In this document: one piece after another, positions 17,470-25,523 of the stretch
Position numbering within the stretch: position 1 is the stretch's first letter
Layout: each line of letters opens with the position of its first letter
NCBI GenBank assembly: GCA_964433645.1
Contig: CAYSSK010000034.1
Coordinates: 1-34,712 of the forward strand
From: Desulfofustis sp964433645
Lineage (GTDB): Bacteria; Desulfobacterota; Desulfobulbia; Desulfobulbales; Desulfocapsaceae
Reading direction: 5' to 3'
DNA length: 34,712 nt
The notes under the pieces: model-generated
Told to the model about the DNA's origin: nothing
Database searches by the model: none
What the model saw: the letters and a program-made list of their open reading frames with translations, nothing else
Program-made: the position numbers and the translations under genes

Positions 17470-18417
17470 TTATACTTCCTCCTTCACGGCAGCCTTTTTC
17501 TTCGGGCGCAGATTCCCATGCGCGCCGCTGAAGCGCAGCATGGACCGGCGGTCGACCACCGATTTCGTCTCAATGCCATTGCTGGCCAGCGCATTCATCA
17601 TATCGAGCAATTGATTGCCGTCCGGGCGTACCGGCCCGAAACAGCCGCGACACGGCACCCGGGCCTCGATACAGCTCGGCGCGCCGTATTTGGCGCAACC
17701 GGCGGCAGTCACCGGGCCCATGCACATAAACCCCTGCTCGAGCAGACAACGCATTTCACTGACCGGTTTGGCCGGGTCGAACTCGACATTTTCCACATAG
17801 CGCTTCACCGTGGTGACACTGCCCTTGCCTTCCCGGCGGGTCGGACAGGTATCGCAGACGCTCTTGGTCGGCAGCACCGGCTCACGATTCTCGAGCAGCG
17901 AGATGATCACCTCGGCAATATGCGCCGGGTTCGGCGGACAACCCGGCAATTGCAGGTCGATTTTGACTTTTTCATCCAGCGCGTAGGTCCGCTCGAGCAG
18001 TTTCGGCACGATCTGGTCCGGCAGCGACGAACCGGGGTCGGTGGACGGCGTGCGGTAGATGGCATCGAAACTGTCGGCACCGTCCCGGCCGTTCATCAAA
18101 GCCGGAATGCCACCCTGCGTGGCGCAGGAACCAAGCGCGATCAGGACCTTGCATTTTTTGCGCATCTCGGCGAGTACCTCGAGATGCTCTTCATTGGCCA
18201 CCCCGCCGGAAACGATACCGACGACGGCCTCGGGAATCTGCAGATGCTCCCCTTCGTCGCCGCACTGGCCGTAATATTTGTGATCCATGATAACCGGCGC
18301 ATGAACGATATCGAGATGCTCGGTTAGCAGCGGGACCAGTGCCTCGCCGATGTTCAGGACGGCGATCTCACACCCTGAACACGAGCTCAGCCATTCCAAA
18401 GCAGTTGTAACACCCAT
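17470..18417 (-). CDS. mvhG: Mvh-type hydrogenase small subunit
   Basis: The 315-residue iron-sulfur subunit carries electrons from the large-subunit active site towards MvhD. It opens with SSCSGCEIAVL (Cys13, Cys16), the proximal-cluster motif, followed by GSCATQGGIPA, LPGCPPNP, CDTCPTRR and a Cys-rich end CMGPVTAAGCAKYGAPSC plus PCRGCFGPV, enough for three [4Fe-4S] clusters. No twin-arginine signal is present, consistent with a cytoplasmic enzyme. It contains no in-frame UGA; all its conserved cysteines are cysteines. It starts 11 nt after the mvhD stop, with GGGAGGATACC before ATG, and ends 1 nt before mvhA. Confidence 0.94.
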   Translation of the reverse strand: MGVTTALEWLSSCSGCEIAVLNIGEALVPLLTEHLDIVHAPVIMDHKYYGQCGDEGEHLQIPEAVVGIVSGGVANEEHLEVLAEMRKKCKVLIALGSCATQGGIPALMNGRDGADSFDAIYRTPSTDPGSSLPDQIVPKLLERTYALDEKVKIDLQLPGCPPNPAHIAEVIISLLENREPVLPTKSVCDTCPTRREGKGSVTTVKRYVENVEFDPAKPVSEMRCLLEQGFMCMGPVTAAGCAKYGAPSCIEARVPCRGCFGPVRPDGNQLLDMMNALASNGIETKSVVDRRSMLRFSGAHGNLRPKKKAAVKEEV

Positions 18418-18428
18418 GGTATCCTCCC

Positions 18429-18845
18429 TTACGCTGCCTGAGCATCTGTGTTGACGGGTCCCAATTTTTTGACCCGGACGGTCATCTCGGTGACCGCCTT
18501 GACGAACTTGTCGGGTTCCGCCGAAGACACCCAGGTGATCGAAAACCGCTCGGGCTCGTACCCGTAGTCTTCGAGGATTTCAGTGATCATGTCGGCTCGG
18601 GCCATCGTTTTATAATTACCATCCAGGTAATGACATTCGCCGAGGTGTCAGCCGAGCACCATGACACCGTCGGCCCCCTGATCGAGGGCCTTGGTGATAA
18701 ACTCCGGGTGGACCATGCCGGAACACATGACCCTGATGATCCGGACATTGGCCGGGTACTGCATCCTGGCGGTGCCGGCGAGATCAGCCGCCGCATAGGA
18801 GCACCAGTTGCAGCAGAATGCTATGATTTTCGGTTCAAAACTCAT
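18429..18845 (-). CDS. mvhD: Mvh delta subunit (electron carrier to Hdr), selenoprotein (Sec66)
   Basis: MvhD links the hydrogenase to HdrA and carries a [2Fe-2S] cluster in characterised methanogen complexes. The N-terminal half, MSFEPKIIAFCCNWCSYAAA followed by RIIRVMCSG, is canonical. The next conserved motif, normally G-C-HLGDCHY, reads G-U-HLGECHY, with TGA at 18648-18650 in place of the cysteine codon. After it the frame continues with family sequence (LDGNYK, then an ITWVSSAEPDKFV segment like the family's WVSASEG) to TAA at 18429-18431, giving 138 residues. Stopping at the UGA would leave half a protein. The start at 18845 has AAGGAG at 7-nt spacing. A SECIS-like hairpin lies at 18615-18631. 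Methanococcal VhuD is a known selenoprotein homologue. Gene order hdrA-mvhD-mvhG-mvhA is that of Mvh/Hdr clusters. Confidence 0.93.
18615..18631 (-). promoter_or_regulatory. SECIS-like hairpin of mvhD
   Basis: Sixteen nucleotides after the UGA at 18648-18650 the mRNA reads ATTACC-TGGAT-GGTAAT, a perfect 6-bp stem with a UGGAU loop. Spacing, stem length and loop equal those of mvhA although stem bases and encoded protein differ, which argues for a conserved RNA function. Confidence 0.75.
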
Positions 18846-18892
18846 TGCGCTACTCCTTTGAAAGTCCTGCATGTATCTGTTCAACCGACCGA

Positions 18893-21800
18893 TCAGATGG
18901 CAAGCGCCGCCTCGATCTGGCTGCTGATCTGCTCCATGGTAAAGCCCTGGACGACGACACCGCGCTTCGGGCAGGTGCCCTGGCAGAGGCCGCAGCCCTT
19001 GCATTGCGCCTTGTTGACCTGGATATAACGGTGCGGCTGACCGCCCTCGGTCTCCGCCTCACCCTCCACCAATTCGATGGCGTGGTACGGGCAGACATCG
19101 ATACACAGGGCACAGCCGTCGCAATAGCGCAGATCCGGCTCGGCCTTCACCGCATCGAGGCTGACCGCCGAGCGGGACAGCAGTGTCGCCGCCCGGCCGG
19201 AGGCGGCCAGGGCCTGGGCGACCGACTCTTCGACCGGTTTCGGGTAGTGGGCCAGGCCGGCGACGAACAGGCCGTCGTTGGCGAAATCAACCGGCCGCAG
19301 CTTGGCGTGGGCTTCCTGGAAGAAACCGTCGCCGTCGATCGACACCTTGTAGATCTTGTTGAGCTTCTCCGCATCGGGATTGGCAACGATCGCCGTGGCC
19401 AGCACGACCATGTCGGCCTTGATGCGCAACGGCCGATGGAGGATATGATCCCAGACCCCGACATTGACCTGCTTGTGCTCCACATCTACCGTCGGCTTGC
19501 CGTGCGTCTCGTAATTGATGAAGATAACGCCGAGTTCACGCGCCTTTTTGTAGAGCGTTTCCCGTTGACCATAGGTCCGCATATCGCGATAGAGAATGTA
19601 GACCATCCGCGAGGCATCTTCCTGCTTGAGCTCGATGGCCGACTGCACGGAATGGGTGCAGCAGACCTTGGAACAGTACATCCGCTCGCCTTCGCGGGAG
19701 CCGACGCACTGGATGAAAACCACCGTCTTGGCCTTGACCGCGTGTTGCTCCTTGAGTTTGAAGAGCCGATCGAACTCGAGTGCGGTCACCACGTTCGAGA
19801 TCCTGCCGTAGCCATATTCCTTGGGTCGCAGAGCGCGCCCGCCGGTGGCCACGACGCCGACACCGTGTTGGATGGTCTTGGTCAGACCGTCGCGCGTGGC
19901 GATGGTCGTCGTGAAGTTGCCGACAAACCCCTCCGCGGCACGGACCACAAATCCTTTATGGATAATGATTCGTTCGTTCTTCTGGACCTGGTCGGCAAGT
20001 TTTCTGGCCCGATCCTGGATCGACTCGCCGGACCAGGTATGACCGAGATAGACGGCGTTGCCGCCAAGCGAATCGGTTTTTTCGACCAGATGCACCTCAA
20101 ACCCCTGTTCGGCCATGTTCAGGGCCGCGGCCATGCCGGCGATACCGCCGCCGATGACCAGGCCCTTCTGGGTGATCGGCACCGAAATCGGCTGCAGGGA
20201 CACCTGCCGGGCGACCTTGGCTACACCCATCCGCACCAGATCCTTGGCCTTGGCCGTGGCGGTCTTCGGGTCGGCGGAATGGACCCAGGAATTCTGATTC
20301 CTGATATTGGCCATTTCCACCAGATACTCGTTCAGGCCGGCTGCCTTCAGGGTCTCCCGGAACAGCGGTTCGTGGGTCCGCGGCGTACAGGCGGCAACCA
20401 CCACCCGGTTCAGTCCCTTGGCCTTGATGGTCTGCACCATCTGCTCCTGGGTATCCTGGGAGCAACTGAACAAATTGCGTTCGGTATGCACCACCCCGGG
20501 CAAACTCTGGGCATAATCGGCAACCGCCTCGACATCGACGACGCCGGCGATATTGGAGCCGCAATGACAGACGAAGACACCGATCTTTTCTTCCTCGTCT
20601 ATCACGTCCCGTTCCTGCGGGAACGATTTCTCCCGAGTCAGCTGCCCGCGCGCCGGTGCCAGCACATCGGCAACCGCCGCGGCCGCGGCCGAGCCTTCCA
20701 TCACCGACTGCGGAATATCTTTCGGTCCGGCAAAGGCGCCGCAGGTGAAAATCCCTTTTTTCGAAGTCGAAACCGGGGAAAAATCTGAGGTCGCGGCAAA
20801 CCGGTCATTGGTCAGCCTGACCCCGGCCAGGTCGGCCAGCGCCTTGATGTGATCGGGGATCTGCAGGCCAACGGAGAGCACGACCAAATCGAAATACTCC
20901 TCGACCTGTCGTCCTTCCTCGTTGATGTAATGGAGTCTCAGATCGCCGCTGTCGCCTTCCGGCTCAACCCCGTGCACCCGGCAGCGGACGAACCGGACGC
21001 CAGACTCTTCCTTGGCCCGCTGGTAATAGCGATCGAAATCCTTGCCGTGGGTCCGCATATCCATCATGAAAATGGAGGTGCGCAGTCCCGGCACATGATC
21101 CTTGGCCATCACCGCTTCCTTGATGGCATACATACAGCAGACCGACGAACAATAGGCATTGCCGCATTTGTTCTCATCACGGCTGCCGACGCACTGCAGA
21201 AAAGCGACCTTGGTGATCTCCCTGCCGTCCGACGGCCTGACCAGATGCCCTTCGGTCGGCCCGGAGGCGGACAGGTACCGCTCGAACTGCATCGCGGTTA
21301 CCACGTTGGGATACCGGCCATAACCCCAGACACCGGCCGCCGCCGGATCGAAGCTCTCGAAGCCCGGCGCCAGGATAACGGCGCCGACGTTTATCTGGTG
21401 AATCTTCTCGGTGTCGTCGAAATTTATCGCTCCGGCCGGACAGATCTTCTCACAGAAACCGCAGGCGCCGGCCTTCTTGAAGCGAATGCAGTTATCGGCA
21501 TCGATCTGATACTTCAGCGGCACCGCCTGGGCGTATTTGACATAAATCGCCTTGCGTTTGCCGGTGGCCGCATCGTACTCGCTGTCCACTTTCTTCGGGC
21601 ATTTCGCCGCACATTCGCCGCAGGCGATACACTTATCCATATCCACATAGCGTGGATGTTCTTTCACCGTTACCTGAAAGTCGCCGACATCGCCGGAGAT
21701 AGCGGCGATTTCACTGAGCGTCATCAACGTGATGTTTAAGTGCCGACCGCACTCAACCAGTTTTGGCGCGATAATTCACATCGAGCAGTCGTTGGTCGGG

Positions 21801-21958
21801 AAGGTCTTGTCCAATTGCGCCATGGCGCCGCCGATGGCGCCGGATCGTTCCACCAGGTAGACGTAGTAACCGGAATCGGCAAGATCCAGTGCTGCCTGCA
21901 TACCGGTGATTCCACCACCAACGATCATCACCGAGCCGACTTTTTGCGTGTCCAGCAT
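18893..21958 (-). CDS. hdrA: Double-length HdrA flavoprotein, selenoprotein (Sec61)
   Basis: HdrA carries the FAD where electrons from hydrogenase are bifurcated in characterised Hdr complexes. This protein has 1021 residues from ATG at 21958 (AAGGAG 9 nt upstream) and resembles two HdrA modules in tandem. Module 1 has an FAD motif IVGGGITGMQAA, then PTNDCSM-U-IIAPKLVE, where TGA at 21776-21778 replaces the conserved cysteine, then ferredoxin-type cysteines near 110-120 and 168-175. Module 2 begins with VFVCHCGSN near 466, has a second FAD motif GLVIGGGIAGMAA near 598, and ends with two [4Fe-4S] motifs (CDGCALCIDVCP near 944, CKGCGLCQGTCP near 989). Module 2 has no equivalent of the DCSMU segment. 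Without readthrough the gene appears as a 60-residue stub and a 944-residue protein whose TTG start is spurious. A SECIS-like hairpin is at 21736-21756. Confidence 0.92.
21736..21756 (-). promoter_or_regulatory. SECIS-like hairpin of hdrA
   Basis: After the UGA at 21776-21778, a core stem AGTGC-GGTCG-GCACT begins 22 nt downstream and extends by a G-U and two A-U pairs to 8 bp. The 5-nt loop GGUCG contains the GGUC seen in the apical loop of the E. coli fdhF SECIS element (recalled). Confidence 0.75.
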
Positions 21959-21991
21959 GATAGATGTCTCCTTTTCAAAAATTGCACATGA

Positions 21992-22010
21992 TGCCCTGAG
22001 GAGCAGGGCA
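21992..22010 (-). promoter_or_regulatory. Hairpin between the HdrD-like gene and hdrA
   Basis: In the 102-bp gap a perfect 7-bp stem TGCCCTG/CAGGGCA encloses a 5-nt loop. On the minus strand a run ATTTTT follows about 10 nt after it. It could be an attenuator, a processing site or a weak terminator separating protease/HdrD-like expression from the rest of the operon. Confidence 0.45.
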
Positions 22011-22060
22011 CCTACGTGTTGTCTCGATTTCTCCCGAGCGACTATTGTTATCCGTCGCAG

Positions 22061-23551
22061 CTACTGCGCTTCGGAAGAGTGCTCGGTCGCCTCGGTTTCC
22101 TGGCCCGGCTGGATCAGGGAATCGGCGACCAGCTCCCACAGGTACTTGACCTCGATGCCGAGATCATACTCGTTATTCAGCGATTTCATCAGTTGATCTC
22201 GACAGTTATGACACGGGGCAATGACCAGGTGGGCCTCCGTCTCCCGGACCTGGCGCGCCTTGATCCGTCCGTAGAAGACCCGTTCCGGACCAAACGGCAT
22301 GGCCCAGGCGCCACCGCCGGCACCGCAGCAGTAGTTGGATTCGCGATTGGGCTCCATGTCTTTGAAATCGGGACAGCAGAGCTTGGTGATGATCCGGCCT
22401 TCCTCGTAATACGCCTTGCCGAAAGCCTTATCGGATTTACGCCCGTAGTTGCAGGGATCGTGATAGGTCGCCCGCATCGGATGCCTGTTGTTGTCGAGCT
22501 TGATCTTTCCTTCATCGATGTATTCGAGCAGCAGATCGAAGACCGACATGATCTTGAACTCTTTGAGCGCTTCCGGAAACCATTTGTTCAACCCGGACCG
22601 GGTTGCGAAGTAGGCGTGGCCTCACTCGGGAAGCAGCAGCACCTCGCATTTGAGGCGCCTCATATTGTCGACGAGCCGCCCGACAATGGTCTTCATCGCC
22701 TCGTCGTCCCCGGAAAACAGCCCCCAGTTGACCCCCTCCCAGTTTTCCGCCGGGATGGTCCAGGACTCACCGGCGGCATGGAAAATGCGCCACCAGTACT
22801 TCATGTCGTCCGGCTCGGCAAAGGGTTCCTTGGAGTTGACGGTGACCATGACCCGGGCACCGACCACGTCGACCGGCGTCTTGAAGCCGGTCAATCCCTC
22901 TTCGGCCAGTTCCTCGCCCAGCTCCTCCAGCAGAAAGAGGAAGTCATCCTTCGGGATACCGAGGTTGTTGCCGCGCTCCAGGCAGGTGGCCACGCCTTTA
23001 TGGATCGGGCCGGGAACCAGGTTGCGATCACGCATGGAGCGCAGACGCCTGAGCAGGGAGAGAATCTCCACGCCGGCCGGACAGGCGTTCTCACACTTGC
23101 CGCACATGGTGCACTTCCATGGCCAATTGCTGTCCAGCAATTCCTTTTCCATGCCGAGTACCGCCATACGCACGAGCTTGCGCGGATCGAGCCCGTCAAC
23201 ACCGGCGATCGGGCAGGCGCTGGCACAGGTGCCACAGGTGAGGCAGATATCGGCCCATTGGGCATCGGCGTACACCGTCTTCTCCACATAGCCGATATCC
23301 AGGGGTTGTGGCTGGTCCCGAAAGTTCTCGTATTTCTGGATTTTCTCCTCGTCGACGTTGCTGGTCGGCTTGATCTGCGGCTTACGACCGAACTTGGCGC
23401 ACAGAGTCTGGTAGTCCTCGAACTTCATCAGATACTTGCGGCCGGGTCCCTCCTTGGCGCGGAGGGTCCCGGAGTTAATCCAGTTCCTGATGGTGTTGCG
23501 GTGAACACCGAACTCCTCCGCCATTTCGCTGACTCTGAATTCATACATCAT
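22061..23551 (-). CDS. HTH-fused HdrD-like iron-sulfur protein, selenoprotein (Sec310)
   Basis: The 496-residue protein has three parts. Residues 1-55 (VSEMAEEFGVHRNTIRNWIN, then GPGRKYL) look like a MerR/excisionase-type helix-turn-helix. Residues 104-155 carry two [4Fe-4S] ferredoxin motifs, CLTCGTCASACP and CTMCGKCENACP. Residues 200-496 form the CCG region of HdrD/GlpC-type proteins, ending YHDPCNYGR, NYCCGAGGG (about 409) and PCHNC (about 447). The first cysteine of this CCG domain, expected in LLLPECGHA, is TGA at 22622-22624, read as Sec310; the frame then continues to TAG at 22061. The preceding half lacks a second full CCG cysteine set. It should accept electrons from HdrA and serve as the disulfide/thiol or other acceptor site. 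GAGGTG precedes ATG at 23551; it overlaps the protease gene by 11 nt. A SECIS-like hairpin is at 22590-22604. Confidence 0.9.
22590..22604 (-). promoter_or_regulatory. SECIS-like hairpin of the HdrD-like gene
   Basis: Seventeen nucleotides after the UGA at 22622-22624 the mRNA reads AACCC-GGTCC-GGGTT: a perfect 5-bp stem, or 6 bp with a tighter loop, and a GGUCC loop. The loop shares GGUC with the hdrA hairpin. Confidence 0.75.
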
Positions 23552-24044
23552 CTAGGGTCACCTCATTGAGCTGGTTTGATAAAATATGTTTGAGCATCTC
23601 GCATGTTTTTGCAACGGCGGCGGTCATCGTCGGCGAAAGTCCCGGTTCTATTTCGGCGGGGATGTATTCGGCCTGGGCGGCCACGATCGTGACCGTGATG
23701 CCGGTATGTTCTTCGAGTTCGTGCAACAGATTGACGGTGGGGAATTGATGCAGGGAAAAATCATGGATCTTCTTGGCCGGGATCGATCGGGAATCGATGA
23801 GAAACACGTCGCCGGGCCGGCGATCGGGAAAATCGACGGCATCCAAAATGATAATATGCTCCGGCCGGCCGTGCTCGGTGAGCAGGTAATCGAACAGGTA
23901 CTCCCTGATGCCGGTCATCGCATCGACGGCTTCCACCTGTTCCGGCAAGTCGCCCTGTTCGTTCAGAGCGGCGACAACCGCCGGTCCGAAACCGTCGTCT
24001 CCCATCAGGAGATTGCCACAGCCAAAAATCATCGTAGAAGGCAT
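23541..24044 (-). CDS. [NiFe] hydrogenase maturation endopeptidase (HyaD/HybD/FrcD family)
   Basis: This 167-residue M52-family peptidase removes the C-terminal peptide of a [NiFe] hydrogenase large subunit after nickel insertion. It opens with the family signature GCGNLLMGDDGFGP (residues 8-21), whose Asp16 matches the first Ni-binding acidic residue. DAVDF near residue 75 and SLHQF near residue 100 supply the other expected Asp and His ligands. Its natural substrate here is MvhA, whose C-terminal extension begins after His457 of the Sec-containing motif. It is the first gene of the Hdr-Mvh operon and overlaps the HdrD-like gene by 11 nt. The ribosome-binding site is poor (AGAGA). Confidence 0.92.
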   Translation of the reverse strand: MPSTMIFGCGNLLMGDDGFGPAVVAALNEQGDLPEQVEAVDAMTGIREYLFDYLLTEHGRPEHIIILDAVDFPDRRPGDVFLIDSRSIPAKKIHDFSLHQFPTVNLLHELEEHTGITVTIVAAQAEYIPAEIEPGLSPTMTAAVAKTCEMLKHILSNQLNEVTLDDV

Positions 24045-24092
24045 ACTTGGTCTCTTTGTGCAAAAGTTGCAAATGCATTTATCAGCCTGGCA

Positions 24093-24121
24093 AAACTACT
24101 CCTGCAAAAAGGATATTTCAA
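24093..24121 (-). promoter_or_regulatory. Possible promoter of the protease-Hdr-Mvh operon
   Basis: On the minus strand TTGAAA (24116-24121) and TAGTTT (24093-24098) are 17 bp apart, about 50 nt before the protease ATG. The -10 box is weak, so this is only a candidate. No sigma-54 site was seen in this region. Confidence 0.3.
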
Positions 24122-24183
24122 GCAGATTTTAACGAAACTTTCACATTTTCTGATACAACTGAACGCAGACCTCAGGAATCATT

Positions 24184-24200
24184 GTGCAAACGTTTCGCAC
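24184..24200. promoter_or_regulatory. Imperfect palindrome upstream of the operon, possible operator
   Basis: GTGCAAACGTTTCGCAC is a near-palindrome with one extra base, about 140 bp upstream of the protease start. It faintly recalls Rex-type TTGTG...CAA sites, with TTG before it and GGCAA after it, but is not a clean match. Confidence 0.25.
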
Positions 24201-24247
24201 GGCAATAATGGGCCTGTTACGGGAAGACGCCACCGGCGGCGAATCCA

Positions 24248-24347
24248 NNNNNNNNNNNNNNNNNNNNNNNNNNNNNNNNNNNNNNNNNNNNNNNNNNNNN
24301 NNNNNNNNNNNNNNNNNNNNNNNNNNNNNNNNNNNNNNNNNNNNNNN
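24248..24347. other. Assembly gap of exactly 100 N
   Basis: Exactly 100 N interrupt the sequence, the conventional size for a scaffold gap of unknown length. The 3' end of galE and an unknown amount of DNA before the hydrogenase operon are missing. Sequence at 24141-24247 does not resemble a GalE C terminus, so the gap hides at least the last roughly 45-55 codons of galE. Confidence 0.95.
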
Positions 24348-25202
24348 TACCGGTTTGCCGCTGACCGTTTCATAGGCCCTGATCACGTCGAGCACCGAAT
24401 AACCGCGACCGGTGCCGAGATTGTAGGTCACCAGGCCCGGATTCTGCTGCAGTTTCTCGAGGGCCTTGACGTGCCCGCGGGCCAGATCGACCACGTGAAT
24501 ATAATCGCGCACCCCGGTGCCGTCAGGGGTCGGATAGTCGTTGCCGAACACCGAGAGTTCGGCCAGCTCGCCGATCAGCACCTTGGTGATATAGGGCGTC
24601 AGGTTGTTGGGCAGACCGGCCGGATCCTCGCCGATCAGGCCGCTGTGATGGGCGCCCACCGGGTTGAAATAGCGCAGCAGGGCGACCTGGAAGGCCGGCT
24701 CGGCCTGGTTGAGATCACGCAGAATCTCCTCGATCATCAGCTTGGTCCGGCCGTACGGGTTGGTGCAGGACAGCGGAAAGTCCTCGGTGATCGGCACCTC
24801 GGCGGGATCTCCGTAGACGGTGGCCGACGAGCTGAAAATCAGTCGCCTGATCCCGAATTCGAGCATCACCTCGCACAGGGCCAGGGTGCCGGTCAGGTTG
24901 TTCTGGTAGTAGAGCAGCGGCTTTTCCACCGATTCGCCGACCGCCTTGAGCCCGGCAAAATGGATGACGCTGTCGACCGGCTCGGGGCTGTCGGCCAGGA
25001 CCCGCCGGACTCCGTCACGATCGCGCAGGTCGACCACGGCCAACCGGACCGGCTGCCCCGCCAGCCGCTCGACGCGCCTGATCGCCTCTTCTTTGGCGTT
25101 GACCAGGCTGTCGATCACCGTCACCCGATAGCCGGCCGTTAGCAGTTCCAGGCAGGTGTGACTGCCGATATAACCGGCCCCGCCGGTGACCAAGATATGC
25201 AT
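24348..25202 (-). CDS. galE: UDP-glucose 4-epimerase, 3' end lost in assembly gap
   Basis: GalE interconverts UDP-glucose and UDP-galactose using bound NAD, supplying galactose for surface polysaccharides. The 285 visible codons begin MHILVTGGAGYIGSH with the NAD-binding glycine motif (7-15). They contain SSSATVYG with catalytic Thr128 or Ser, and YGRTK with catalytic Tyr150 and Lys154. The LRYFNPVGAH segment and the NNLTPYI segment are typical of GalE. The coding frame runs into the N gap after SGKPV, near where a normal protein of about 330-340 residues has some 50 residues left. The remaining frame beyond the gap is unrelated. Truncation is therefore an assembly artefact, not a pseudogene. 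It is divergent from the tautomerase gene. Confidence 0.92.
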
Positions 25203-25331
25203 GACTCCCTCAATCGCTCAAGCTATTTTCCACTGGTTGGGTCGCACCCTCATTTGCTATAGTAACAATCTGCAGCATAGACGTAAAAGAGAGCTGCGGG
25301 CAACCAAAAACCTTCATCGAGGAGAGTCGTC

Positions 25332-25517
25332 ATGCCCTATGTCAATATCCGCGTCGCCGGCACACTGACCAAGGAACAAAAAGAGAACATCAGCAAAGGC
25401 GTCACCGACGTGATCTGCCGGGAAGCCGGCAAACCGCCGGAAGCGGTTCTGATCTTCATCGACGAGGTCGAGCGCGACAATATCGCCAAGGCCGGCACAT
25501 TGCTGAGCAACGGCTGA
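25332..25517 (+). CDS. 4-oxalocrotonate tautomerase family protein
   Basis: This 61-residue protein starts MPYVNIRVAGTLTKEQKENI. After Met removal it exposes Pro1, the catalytic general base of the tautomerase superfamily. Length and the following beta-alpha-beta pattern match the 4-OT subunit, which works as a hexamer. The substrate is unknown; no aromatic-degradation genes are nearby, and many anaerobes carry an orphan copy. GAGGAG lies 7 nt before the ATG. A TATAGT at 25258-25263 may be part of its promoter, though the -35 box is unclear. ligA follows after 6 bp, so the two genes are probably cotranscribed. Confidence 0.88.
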   Translation: MPYVNIRVAGTLTKEQKENISKGVTDVICREAGKPPEAVLIFIDEVERDNIAKAGTLLSNG

Positions 25518-25523
25518 TCGGAC

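Noticed and set aside
18429..18647. Treating mvhD as truncated by a nonsense mutation
   Set aside because: The downstream frame stays open and family-like to a proper TAA stop 11 nt before mvhG; a decayed gene would be expected to have further lesions.
18893..18895. UGA at the end of hdrA as a further Sec codon
   Set aside because: Another stop follows within four codons, so it is the true end.
21776..21958. Treating the 60-codon frame as a separate small protein and hdrA as a pseudogene
   Set aside because: The two parts join in one frame at a family-conserved Cys position, and the other UGAs in the operon behave the same way.
18845..23569. Long plus-strand frames (647, 296 and 517 codons) opposite hdrA and the HdrD-like gene
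   Set aside because: They are shadows of the Hdr genes; the minus strand carries all the cysteine and FAD motifs.
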